A DNA stretch of 64,000 bases from Pseudomonas syringae KCTC 12500. Lineage in GTDB: Bacteria > Pseudomonadota > Gammaproteobacteria > Pseudomonadales > Pseudomonadaceae. The first letter of the stretch is position 1. Each line of letters opens with the position of its first letter. Shown here one piece after another: positions 42,756-50,794 of the stretch. Below the pieces are notes generated by a model that saw nothing but the letters and a program-made list of their open reading frames with translations, made no database searches and had not been told where the DNA came from. The stretch covers positions 4,623,501-4,687,500 of the forward strand of contig NZ_AYTM02000002.1 in assembly GCF_000507185.2 (NCBI RefSeq), read 5' to 3'. The translations under genes and the position numbers were made by a program.

Positions 42756-44987
42756 TCAGAAATCCCCCCGCAAGGTCAGGACGTAGCTGCGCGGTTCGCC
42801 GTAGACGTTGGAGCGGTCGGTGGCGATCGAGGTGGTGTAGTACTTGCGGTCAAACAGGTTTTCGGCGTTGAGTGACACCTTCCAGTTTTCGTCCAGTTTC
42901 CATGACGCCCTGGCATCCCAGATGGCCCGACCGGCCACGCCCAGTTCTTTGTTGGACGGCACTTCGTAACCCGAATCCGCCGACACTCCAGCGCCCAGGG
43001 TCAGGCGGTTCCAGGCACCTGGCAGGTTGTAGCTGGTGTTGAGGCGCAGCATGTGTTTCGGCGTTTCGTAAGCCACATCCGAATCACCGTTGTTGCGCAG
43101 CATGTTGTAGGTGTAACCGCCGAACACTTGCAGCCCCGGCAGCACTTCACCGCTGGCCTCGACGTCGACGCCCTTGCTGCGGCTGATGCCGTCCTGCAGG
43201 TAGCAGGAACCGTCGGAGCTGGTAGGGCACAGTTCAGTGGTGTTCACATCAACGGCAGCCACATCTTTCTGTTTGATATAGAACAGCGCCATCGACAGGT
43301 TCATGCGTTTGTCGAACAGCTCGCCCTTGAAGCCGGTTTCGTAGTTGGAGCCGATGGCCGGGTCCAGTGGCGAGCCGCCAGCGGTGACGTAGTTGGCCTG
43401 TGGCGTGAAGATGTCGGCATAGCTGGCGTACCACGACCAGCTGTCGTTGATGTCATAGATCAGGCCGGCGAACGGGGTGAATTCCTGAGTCTGCTTGGAT
43501 TCGTAACTGTTTGCCGCACCGGTTTTGACGTCGTACTTGTAGTCGTACCAGCTGAGGCGCGTGCCCAGCACCACGCTCAACGGTTCGCTCAGGTGAATGC
43601 GCGTGTTGGCGTACAGACCCGCGCGTTCTTCGGTGGTGTCGATGTCATTTTGCCAAGCGGGACGGGCCGGTTTGGCAAACGCATTCTCGTTGACGTCGAA
43701 AACGTTGACTGCGGTGCGTCTGGTCACGGTCGCCTGATGTGTGTTGGCGTCCTGCTTCGACCAATCGGCCCCCAGGGTCACTTGATGTTCAAGGCCGAAC
43801 GCGTTGAAGTTGCCTTCCAGCTGGCTGTTCAGACCGACGCTGTCGACCTCGTCCTTGCGAAACAGCGTGCCCTGAAAGTTGGAGCCCGCCAGCGTCACGG
43901 GATTCACTGCGCCCCGTGCGTAGGCAATGTTCTGATCGAAGCCACCCTGGGAATAGGTCAGCGACGTCCGGCTGGTCCAGTCCTCATTGAAGCGATGCGC
44001 GACTTCGGTGAACACCTCGGTCATGTCGCTTTCATGGCGGTTCCACTTCTGCGCCAGGTTGGTCGAGCGCGACAGGCCCAGCGACTGGCCGTTGCTGTAG
44101 CGCGGCAGACCATAGATCGAGTAGCCGTTGATGACCTGTTCCTGACGACGCAGGCTCATGGTCAGGGTGGTGTCATCGCTCAGGTCGGCTTCGACGATGC
44201 CGTACAGCAGCGGCGTGCGGCTGTCGCGACCGTCCAGGTAGGAGCCGCTGTCATCGTAGGCCGCGACCATGCGCCCGCGCAGGGTGCCTGAATCGTTGAG
44301 CTTGCCGCTGCCATCCAGGTCGACCCGGTACTGGTCCCATGAGCCGGCGCGGGTGGTGATCGAAAATTTGTTCTCGGCGGTCGGGCGTTTGCGCACCAGA
44401 TTGACCGCACCGCCGGGCTGACCGGCACCGACCAGCAGCCCTGACGCGCCGCGCAGCACTTCCACGCGGTCGTAGATCGCCATGTCGGGCTGCATCCAGC
44501 CGGTGATCTGATAGCCCTGACCGCCAATGCCGTCGACCAGGAAGCTTTCCGCCAGCAACGAGAAGCCGCGTGAGGTGTACACGTGACCGCCGAAGTTGCG
44601 GTACTGGAAGGTGATACCCGGAGTGTCTTCCAGCACGTCGCTGAGGCTGGTGAGGTTGTTGTCATCCATGACTTGCCGAGTCACCACGCTCACCGATTGC
44701 GGTGTTTCGCGCAGCGATTGCGGTGCGCCCTTGCCGATACTCACTGCGCCGGTGGTGTAGGAACCGGTGCCGTCGGTGCTGGTGCCCAGGTAATGCGAGT
44801 CGATTGCGGTCGGGGCCAGATTGACCGTGCCCGTCGTGTTCGAATCGTCTGCGACAGTTTCCTGCGCCTGGCCGGCCACCGGCATGCACAGCGCAAGACC
44901 CATGGCCGCCATGGATGGCCGGGAGCGGAACATCTGACTGAGCATCAACGCTTTGCTGAGCGGGGTGAGTCGTGACGGGTTGTGCAT
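42756..44987 (-). CDS. TonB-dependent siderophore receptor lacking an STN domain (second pyoverdine receptor)
   Basis: A 743-residue receptor with a signal peptide (cleavage near VAGQAQE), a short linker, a plug domain (SLRETPQSVSVVTRQVMDD, YDRVEVLRGASGLLVGAG, GGAVNLVRKRP) and a barrel ending YVLTLRGDF. Long stretches match the receptor at 40072-42483 nearly residue for residue, so the two are tandem paralogues. This one goes from signal peptide to plug without the STN domain, so it should transport but not signal. I chose the ATG at 44987 (GGAAAGAG about 8 nt upstream); a TTG 30 nt earlier is less likely. A perfect PvdS-type box lies 156 nt upstream. It is downstream of pvdE but separated by a strong terminator. 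Confidence 0.88.
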   Translation of the reverse strand: MHNPSRLTPLSKALMLSQMFRSRPSMAAMGLALCMPVAGQAQETVADDSNTTGTVNLAPTAIDSHYLGTSTDGTGSYTTGAVSIGKGAPQSLRETPQSVSVVTRQVMDDNNLTSLSDVLEDTPGITFQYRNFGGHVYTSRGFSLLAESFLVDGIGGQGYQITGWMQPDMAIYDRVEVLRGASGLLVGAGQPGGAVNLVRKRPTAENKFSITTRAGSWDQYRVDLDGSGKLNDSGTLRGRMVAAYDDSGSYLDGRDSRTPLLYGIVEADLSDDTTLTMSLRRQEQVINGYSIYGLPRYSNGQSLGLSRSTNLAQKWNRHESDMTEVFTEVAHRFNEDWTSRTSLTYSQGGFDQNIAYARGAVNPVTLAGSNFQGTLFRKDEVDSVGLNSQLEGNFNAFGLEHQVTLGADWSKQDANTHQATVTRRTAVNVFDVNENAFAKPARPAWQNDIDTTEERAGLYANTRIHLSEPLSVVLGTRLSWYDYKYDVKTGAANSYESKQTQEFTPFAGLIYDINDSWSWYASYADIFTPQANYVTAGGSPLDPAIGSNYETGFKGELFDKRMNLSMALFYIKQKDVAAVDVNTTELCPTSSDGSCYLQDGISRSKGVDVEASGEVLPGLQVFGGYTYNMLRNNGDSDVAYETPKHMLRLNTSYNLPGAWNRLTLGAGVSADSGYEVPSNKELGVAGRAIWDARASWKLDENWKVSLNAENLFDRKYYTTSIATDRSNVYGEPRSYVLTLRGDF

Positions 44988-45142
44988 GAATTGGCTCTTT
45001 CCAGTGAGTATCGGCAAGGAGATCGGGAGCGTCGTTCAGGTCTGCGCAGTCGGGTCCAGCCGTCGACCGGGCAGGCGTGAGCTACTTTTTTATGGGGCGT
45101 TGCGCGAGAGATGGCTGGGCGCGCAATTCGCTGTTAATGAGA

Positions 45143-45166
45143 ACGAAAGCGAATAACGTTTATTTA
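45143..45166 (-). promoter_or_regulatory. PvdS-type promoter for the STN-less receptor
   Basis: On the minus strand TAAAT (45166-45162) is followed by 16 nt and CGT (45145-45143), then TCTC. The leader to the receptor ATG at 44987 is about 150 nt, longer than for the other boxes. AATGAGAACGAAAGC on the plus strand overlaps the box and could also hold a Fur half-site. Confidence 0.72.
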
Positions 45167-45238
45167 ATGTTTTTTTCACAATTCACGAAGAAAGATGGCG
45201 CTTGGCTAGTAATTGAGCTTAGCGCGGAGTGCACAGGC

Positions 45239-45275
45239 AAAAAAAAGCCCCGCTCGCGGACGAGCCGGGCGGGGC
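45239..45275 (-). terminator. Rho-independent terminator of the pvdMNOE operon
   Basis: On the minus strand GCCCCGC (45275-45269) pairs with GCGGGGC (45253-45247) and is followed by eight T residues (45246-45239). It lies 18 nt beyond the pvdE stop, so it separates pvdE from the receptor genes downstream. Confidence 0.9.
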
Positions 45276-45293
45276 GTTCAAGGCGTGGGTGAA

Positions 45294-46970
45294 TCACGCC
45301 GGAATGGTTTTGTCACGGGTTTCGCTGTGAACCTGTTCGACCTGAATCTGCCCGGTCTGCATCCGCACCAGCTGGTCGGCGACGTAGAAATAGCGGTCGT
45401 CATGGGAGATCACGATGATGGTCTTGCCCTGTTGCTTCAGTTCCGGCAGCAGCTCGGTGTAGAACACGCGACGGAACGCCGGGTCCTGATCGGCGGCCCA
45501 CTCGTCGAACACCAGCACCTGACGCTCGTCCAGCCACGCATTGATCAGCGCCAGACGCTTGCGCTGACCGGTCGACAGATCGGTGGTGGTGAAGGCCCCG
45601 TTCTCGATCCTGACCTTGTGCGCGATGTCCAGGCGCTCCAGGTATTTGCCCGCGTCCTGCGGCAGCGCGGCCTGACCCTGCAACGGCTCGTCGAACAGGT
45701 AGTAGTCGGCGAAAATCGTGGTGAACAGCTGGCGGTAGTCATCCAGCTTTTCCGCAGTGACGGCCTGGCCATTGAGGCGGATCTCGCCCTGTTGCGGCGT
45801 GTATAGGCCCAGCAGCAGCTTGATCAGTGTGGTCTTGCCACAGCCGTTCTCGCCGACGATGAACACGATGTCGCCCTGTTTGATGCTCAAATCGACCGGG
45901 CCGAGGTGGAAGGCATCGCTGCCCTCGACCGGCGGGTAGTCATAGCGCAGGTTGTGCAGTTCCAGCGTGTGCATGCTGGCCAGCGACGTCGGGCGGTCAC
46001 TGACCAGCAGGTGCGGTTCGGGGCTGGAGAATTTCCACGACAGCTCGGCGATGCGACGCATGGCGATCTGCGCACGGCTGATGCCGGGCAGGGCAGTAAT
46101 CAGGCGTTCCAGCGGGCCTTTCATGTACAGCATCACCAGCACGAAGCCGCCCAGTACGGTCTTTTCGGTCGTCGGCCAGAGCGCCTGAAAGGCGATGGCC
46201 ATGCCGATCACCGCGAAGAACAGCATCGAGCCGAAGGTTTCCGCGCTGACGAAGATATTGGCAGCGCGAATGTTCGAGCGGCAAATGTGTTCAGTGGCAC
46301 CGTGAATCTTTTCGTCGAGCATGTGCTGACGACGTTTGCGCTGAATGCGCAGCTCCTTGGCGCCTGCGGATAGCGCCTGATAGTGCTTCTGCAATTCGTC
46401 TTCGCTGTTGCGCGCGGCCAGAATGCTGCGCATGCCGAACGCATGCGCCAGGTATTGCGCGCCGGTGCCGAGCACCACGGTGAGCACCGTCAGCGCCAGA
46501 ATCTGCCAGGACAGCACGGCCAGATAGGCCAGGCAGCCTAGGGTGACGGTAAACGAAATCACCATCGGCGCGACCGACAGGGCAAAGGTGCTGATGGTGT
46601 TAACGTCGTTGAGCAGCACTGGGATCAGGCGGTGCGCGCGATAGCGTTCCAGCTGCTCGATGGGCGCGACCAGCACCTTGGCCGCCAGCTCGCGGCGCAG
46701 GTTGGCGACGACTCGCTGGCCGACGTAATTGGTCGACAGGTTGGACAGGGTCGAACACGCCAGGGTCAGCACACACAGGCCGGCAAACAGCAGCGCGGTC
46801 TGCGTGTCCGGCCCGCCGGGCATGTTCATCGCGTTGTTGATGGTGGCCAGCAGGCCGGTCACGCTCAGGCCGCTGACAATCCCCAGCAAGGTCGACAGCG
46901 CCACCAGCCACCAGAACGGCTTGAGGATTCTCAGGGTTTCCCGGGCGAGGCTTTCAGTTGTGCGGGTCAT
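45294..46970 (-). CDS. pvdE: ABC exporter PvdE (acylated ferribactin export to the periplasm)
   Basis: A 558-residue half-transporter of the cyclic-peptide/pyoverdine exporter group, with an N-terminal membrane domain of about six segments (residues ~15-310) and a C-terminal ATPase: Walker A VGENGCGKTTL, signature LSTGQRKRLALINAWL, Walker B VLVFDEWAADQDP and switch VISHDDRYF. PvdE carries the cytoplasmic acylated precursor to the periplasm, where PvdQ, PvdP, PvdO and PvdN finish it. It is the last gene of a four-gene unit, 66 nt after pvdO, with no PvdS box of its own, and is followed by a strong terminator. In P. aeruginosa pvdE is a separate unit next to fpvA. Confidence 0.94.
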   Translation of the reverse strand: MTRTTESLARETLRILKPFWWLVALSTLLGIVSGLSVTGLLATINNAMNMPGGPDTQTALLFAGLCVLTLACSTLSNLSTNYVGQRVVANLRRELAAKVLVAPIEQLERYRAHRLIPVLLNDVNTISTFALSVAPMVISFTVTLGCLAYLAVLSWQILALTVLTVVLGTGAQYLAHAFGMRSILAARNSEDELQKHYQALSAGAKELRIQRKRRQHMLDEKIHGATEHICRSNIRAANIFVSAETFGSMLFFAVIGMAIAFQALWPTTEKTVLGGFVLVMLYMKGPLERLITALPGISRAQIAMRRIAELSWKFSSPEPHLLVSDRPTSLASMHTLELHNLRYDYPPVEGSDAFHLGPVDLSIKQGDIVFIVGENGCGKTTLIKLLLGLYTPQQGEIRLNGQAVTAEKLDDYRQLFTTIFADYYLFDEPLQGQAALPQDAGKYLERLDIAHKVRIENGAFTTTDLSTGQRKRLALINAWLDERQVLVFDEWAADQDPAFRRVFYTELLPELKQQGKTIIVISHDDRYFYVADQLVRMQTGQIQVEQVHSETRDKTIPA

Positions 46971-47036
46971 GGTGTGTCTCGTCAGTGTCCGTGAGTGCGG
47001 CGTGGGCTTGTTCAGGCCGGGGGCGCATGAAGTCCG

Positions 47037-47897
47037 TCAGAGGTCGCGGGCGACCCGGAAACCCAGCCAGTCGCCCCGTACATCCGGCTGGCGGCTGTTG
47101 CGGTTGCCGGAGCGCGAGAAAATCGGCGCTTCGGTCCAGTCATTGCCGCGAATCATCTTCCAGGTGCAATCACCGGCCAGCCATGCGCTGCCATCGGTGG
47201 GCGCGCCGTTGTAGTTGCTGGTCTCGCAATCGGCAGTCCATTCGTAGACGTTGCCGTGGGCGTCGTAGATGCCGAAATCGTTAGGGCTGTAGCTGCCAGC
47301 GGGCGCTGTGTAGCTGAAACCGTCTTCCGGGCCGTAGGTGTTGGCGTGTTTGGCGATGCTGTAGGGCTTGCCTTCGTCCATCGGAAACGGGAAAGAGCCC
47401 TTGCTGCCGCCGCGTGCCGCGTATTCACGCTGGGCTTCGCTGACCATGTGGTAGGACTTGCCGGTCTTTTTCGACAGCCATTCGACATACGCCTTGGCTT
47501 CGTTCCAGTCCATGCACACCGCAGGCTGACGCGGGCTCAGCGGGTAGCGCGGCGTGCCGGCCTTGCACTCGCGACCCGGCCGGGTATCGCCGTCCGGCAT
47601 TTTGTAGCCGGAGCTCTTGATGTAAGCGTTCCACTCGCCGCTCAGCACCTGAAAACGGCTGATGGCGAAGGGTTTGGCGAAGGTCACGTCGTGCAGAGGA
47701 CCTTCGTCCGGCTGACGACCCAGTTCCTCTTCGGGCGCACCCATGGTGAAGGTGCCCGCAGGCAGCACGACCATTTCCGGGCAGTCCTTGCAGTCCTTGA
47801 ACACCTTACCGGGCGCGGGTACCGGCGTGGCGGCCAGGGCGCTGTCGCAGAGCAGAAGGCCGAGCAGGGCGGACAGGGGCAGCAGTGTTTTTTTCAT
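47037..47897 (-). CDS. pvdO: PvdO, periplasmic FGE-like protein of pyoverdine maturation
   Basis: A 286-residue exported protein with a signal peptide (MKKTLLPLSALLGLLLCDSA, cleavage near SALAATP) and an FGE/sulfatase-modifying fold: MVVLPAGTFTMGA near residue 42, CMDWNEAKAYVEWLSKKTGK, SEAQREYAARGG, GIYDAHGNVYEWTADC and a C-terminal GFRVARDL. These are family hallmarks. In P. fluorescens and P. aeruginosa PvdO is needed for the last oxidation step, dihydropyoverdine to pyoverdine. It lies 47 nt after pvdN in the pvdMNOE unit. Whether it is itself the oxidase cannot be seen in the sequence. Confidence 0.93.
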   Translation of the reverse strand: MKKTLLPLSALLGLLLCDSALAATPVPAPGKVFKDCKDCPEMVVLPAGTFTMGAPEEELGRQPDEGPLHDVTFAKPFAISRFQVLSGEWNAYIKSSGYKMPDGDTRPGRECKAGTPRYPLSPRQPAVCMDWNEAKAYVEWLSKKTGKSYHMVSEAQREYAARGGSKGSFPFPMDEGKPYSIAKHANTYGPEDGFSYTAPAGSYSPNDFGIYDAHGNVYEWTADCETSNYNGAPTDGSAWLAGDCTWKMIRGNDWTEAPIFSRSGNRNSRQPDVRGDWLGFRVARDL

Positions 47898-47944
47898 GAC
47901 GGGTCTCGATGGAAAACGGAAAACAGGTGATCAGTGCATTTGTG

Positions 47945-49225
47945 TCAGGCGCGCCGGGCGAGCAGCGTCATGAAGCGATCGATTTCGGCTTCGCTGTTCA
48001 GCAGCCCCGGCGCGGTGCGCACCACCGGGCCTACGTCGCGACTCACCGCATCAACGACCATGCGCTGCTTCATCAGCCAGGCCGCCACGTCGTCGCACGA
48101 TTGGCCCTTGAGCCGGAAGAAGCTGAAGCCCGCCGACAGCGCAGAATCCATGGGCGTCACCAGCTCGACATTGGGCTGGGCCTTAAGGCGCTGCTTGAGG
48201 TAACTGTTGAGCTGGTGAATACGTGCCTGCACATCGGCCTTGCCCAGTTGCAGGTGCAATTTGAAAGCCTCGTTCAACGCCCAGCGGTGTTCGAACGAGT
48301 GGTAGCCGCCGGGCGTCATGATCGTGCTGAAACCGCTGGCTTCCGAGAACGTCGGAATCAGCGGCGTGAGGTCCTTGACCTGTTCCGAGCGGGCGCAGAC
48401 GATGCCGGTGCCGCGTGGACCGAACAGCCACTTGTGGGTGCCGGCGACATAGAAGTCGCACTTCATCTCCGGGAAATCGAGGTTCTCGACGCCAAAGCCA
48501 TGCACGCCGTCGACCACGTAGAGGATGCGGTCCTGGTCGTCACGGTTGCGGTTGTGTTCCTCGACCAGATCGCCGATGGCCCCGATGGGCAGTTTCACGC
48601 CGCTGCCGGACTGCACCCAGGTCATGCCCAGCACCCGCGTCTTCGGCTGGATGCTGCGCGCGATGGAGCCGATGATTTCATCGACCGAGACGGTAGCCGG
48701 GTCCTTGAACAGGCGAATCTTGCGCACCTGCGTGCCGTCGCGCTGCTGGCGGAATTTGAGGATGTCGCGGACGCAGGAATGCTCGTGTTCGGTGGTCAGA
48801 ATCTCCTGATCCGGGCGCACATGGAGACCGCCGTAGATGATCGCCAGGCCTTCAGTGGTGCTGCCGGTCAGGGCGATCTGGCCGGGTTGGGCCTTCAGGT
48901 ACTTGCCCGCCCAGACGCGAACCTCGTGTTCGCGGCGCTCGGTCTCTCCCAGGTCCCAGTCCATGGCCAGACCGGGATTGCGGTCGATATGCGCGCGATG
49001 CTGTTCGATGGCCTGACGAACCGGTGCAGGGTGCGAAGTAACCAGAAAATTCGAGAGGTGAACGTAGTCCGGGTCCTGATTGAACAATTGTTTCAGGCGC
49101 GTCCATTTATCCGTGGAGGCCGGCTGAGTGGCTGGCGTCATGGCCGCCGTTGCCAGGCCGGAGCCCAGTGGCAGGGCTGCGGCCAGCACTCCGGCATGTT
49201 TGAGAAAGGTTCTGCGATCAGTCAT
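47945..49225 (-). CDS. pvdN: PvdN, Tat-exported PLP enzyme modifying the pyoverdine side chain
   Basis: A 426-residue class V aminotransferase-like protein with an N-terminal twin-arginine signal (DRRTFLKHAGVLAAALPLGS). The PLP lysine is in VAGTHKWLFGPRGTGI, and the cofactor-binding aspartate region is LYVVDGVHGFG. PvdN works in the periplasm, where it turns the chromophore's glutamate side chain into succinamide. Its ATG overlaps the pvdM stop by eight bases, so translation is probably coupled. Having a PLP enzyme exported folded by Tat is characteristic of this protein. Confidence 0.93.
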   Translation of the reverse strand: MTDRRTFLKHAGVLAAALPLGSGLATAAMTPATQPASTDKWTRLKQLFNQDPDYVHLSNFLVTSHPAPVRQAIEQHRAHIDRNPGLAMDWDLGETERREHEVRVWAGKYLKAQPGQIALTGSTTEGLAIIYGGLHVRPDQEILTTEHEHSCVRDILKFRQQRDGTQVRKIRLFKDPATVSVDEIIGSIARSIQPKTRVLGMTWVQSGSGVKLPIGAIGDLVEEHNRNRDDQDRILYVVDGVHGFGVENLDFPEMKCDFYVAGTHKWLFGPRGTGIVCARSEQVKDLTPLIPTFSEASGFSTIMTPGGYHSFEHRWALNEAFKLHLQLGKADVQARIHQLNSYLKQRLKAQPNVELVTPMDSALSAGFSFFRLKGQSCDDVAAWLMKQRMVVDAVSRDVGPVVRTAPGLLNSEAEIDRFMTLLARRA

Positions 49226-50612
49226 GAGCGTCTGCGCCTGAGGGTCGGGTAGCGGCGTTTGAGAGATTCATGTGTTTCACATCCGGACGGGCAGCCGCCT
49301 GAACCTGCTCCCAGACACGCAGGAAATTGCCGCCCCACAGCTTGGTGATATCCGCCTCTGCGTAGCCGCGCTCGATCAGTTCGGCCGTCACGTTGCGGAT
49401 CTCGCTGACATCGTTGAAGCCTTTCACGCCGCCGCCATCGTTGAAGTCGGAGCTGATGCCGACGTGGTCGATGCCGATTTTGCGGACGGTGTAATCGATG
49501 GCGTCGACGAAGTCCTTGACCGTGGCTTTGGGCTCCTCCTCGAGAATCGCGTACAGCTTGCTGGCATAGGCGCCGAAGCGTTGCTCCGGCCAGACGGTGA
49601 TGATCGGGTCGCCGGGCATCAGCGCCATGGCCAGGTTCGGCAGCGGTGGCAGGTCGAAGTCCTTGCGCAGCGCGTTGAGCTTGTCCTGGGTTTTCTGGCT
49701 CAGCGGCTTCAAATAGGCCGGGAACGCTACGATCTGCACCACGCCGCCGCTGCGCTTGATGAGCTGCAGTTCCTCGTCGCTGAGGTTGCGCGGGATGTCC
49801 ACCAGCGCACGCGGCGCCGAGTGCGAGGCGACCATGGGCGTACGGCTCAGCTCGCTGACCTGTTGCAGCGCCTTGCTCGACATCTGCGACACGTCGATGA
49901 TTACACCCAGGTCGTTGAGGCGGCGCACGGCTTGCCTGCCGATCTCCGACAGGCCGCCCAGTGCGTCGGGCGTGTCATTGAGAAATGGCAGGGGGCGTGA
50001 AGAATCGGCCCAGCTGTTGTTGCCAACGTAACTGAAACCGAACATGCGCATGCCGCGTGCGGTCCAGTGGTCCAGCAGGCTCAGGTCACTGCCCAGCGGG
50101 TAGGCGTTGAGCATGCTGATGAAGATCGCAAACTTGCCTTCGCCGTGCAGGCGGCGCATGTCGTCCGGGGTGTAGGCGATGCCGACCTGATTGGGGAAAT
50201 CGCGCACCATGCCGGTGATGATCTTGTAGCGCACTTCCTGCTGATGGCGTGCTTCGTCGACGAAACCGGGTGTCGGACGATGCGGGGCGTTGTCGCCGTT
50301 CCAGATCTCCGGCCAGCCGAATACCGTCAGCGCTGCCCCGGACAGGCGTCCGCGCGCGGCTTTCACCAGGTCGAACTGCCCCGAGCCGTCCTTGTCGGCT
50401 TCGTTGCCCTCGCTGCCGAATTTCATCGGCACGGTGATGTGGCTGTCGAAGGAAATGATCCGCTCCTGCAAGTCGTCGGCCTGTTGCATGACCTTGACCG
50501 GGTAGCCTGCCGGCGACCAGTAATTCCAGGCCAGAAAGCCCGTACCTGCACTGATTGCCAGGGCCAGCGGCAGGCCGATGAAGAGAGCTTTTTTCCAACG
50601 CGGTCTTGTCAT
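49218..50612 (-). CDS. pvdM: PvdM, membrane dipeptidase-family protein of pyoverdine maturation
   Basis: A 464-residue renal-dipeptidase (M19) family protein with an N-terminal membrane anchor or signal (KKALFIGLPLALAISAGTGF). The fold is recognisable from MRMFGFSYVGNNSWADSS, VASHSAPRALVDIPRNLSDE and IDHVGISSDFNDGGG. The usual HxD zinc pair is changed to HIT in ISFDSHITVPM, and I do not find the bridging glutamate at its usual place (the IEGG-like strand reads ISMLNAYPLG). It may therefore not act as a normal dipeptidase. PvdM is reported to be needed for ferribactin oxidation by PvdP. It is the first gene of pvdMNOE, with a perfect PvdS-type box 61 nt upstream. Confidence 0.92.
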   Translation of the reverse strand: MTRPRWKKALFIGLPLALAISAGTGFLAWNYWSPAGYPVKVMQQADDLQERIISFDSHITVPMKFGSEGNEADKDGSGQFDLVKAARGRLSGAALTVFGWPEIWNGDNAPHRPTPGFVDEARHQQEVRYKIITGMVRDFPNQVGIAYTPDDMRRLHGEGKFAIFISMLNAYPLGSDLSLLDHWTARGMRMFGFSYVGNNSWADSSRPLPFLNDTPDALGGLSEIGRQAVRRLNDLGVIIDVSQMSSKALQQVSELSRTPMVASHSAPRALVDIPRNLSDEELQLIKRSGGVVQIVAFPAYLKPLSQKTQDKLNALRKDFDLPPLPNLAMALMPGDPIITVWPEQRFGAYASKLYAILEEEPKATVKDFVDAIDYTVRKIGIDHVGISSDFNDGGGVKGFNDVSEIRNVTAELIERGYAEADITKLWGGNFLRVWEQVQAAARPDVKHMNLSNAATRPSGADAHD

Positions 50613-50672
50613 TTCCGTCTCGTGTGATTAACCGTTGCGCAGCCTGCGACGGCTGTTGCTATCTGGTGGAGA

Positions 50673-50696
50673 ACGAGCGGATCGCCGATAAATTTA
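50673..50696 (-). promoter_or_regulatory. PvdS-type promoter for pvdMNOE
   Basis: On the minus strand TAAAT (50696-50692), 16 nt, CGT (50675-50673), then TCTCC. It is 61 nt upstream of the pvdM ATG. It is back to back with the pvdP box, with 29 nt between the two TAAAT elements. Confidence 0.78.
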
Positions 50697-50725
50697 GCGC
50701 GGGGTAATGGATGTAGGTGCAGCGC

Positions 50726-50749
50726 TAAATTTGTCTGCCGGGTTTACGT
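50726..50749 (+). promoter_or_regulatory. PvdS-type promoter for pvdP
   Basis: GCTAAAT with TAAAT at 50726-50730, a 16-nt spacer and CGT at 50747-50749, followed by TCTAG. It is 46 nt upstream of the pvdP ATG. Confidence 0.8.
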
Positions 50750-50794
50750 TCTAGCTTGGATAACGGCTGTCTCGGGGCTGGAACAGGTAGGGTA

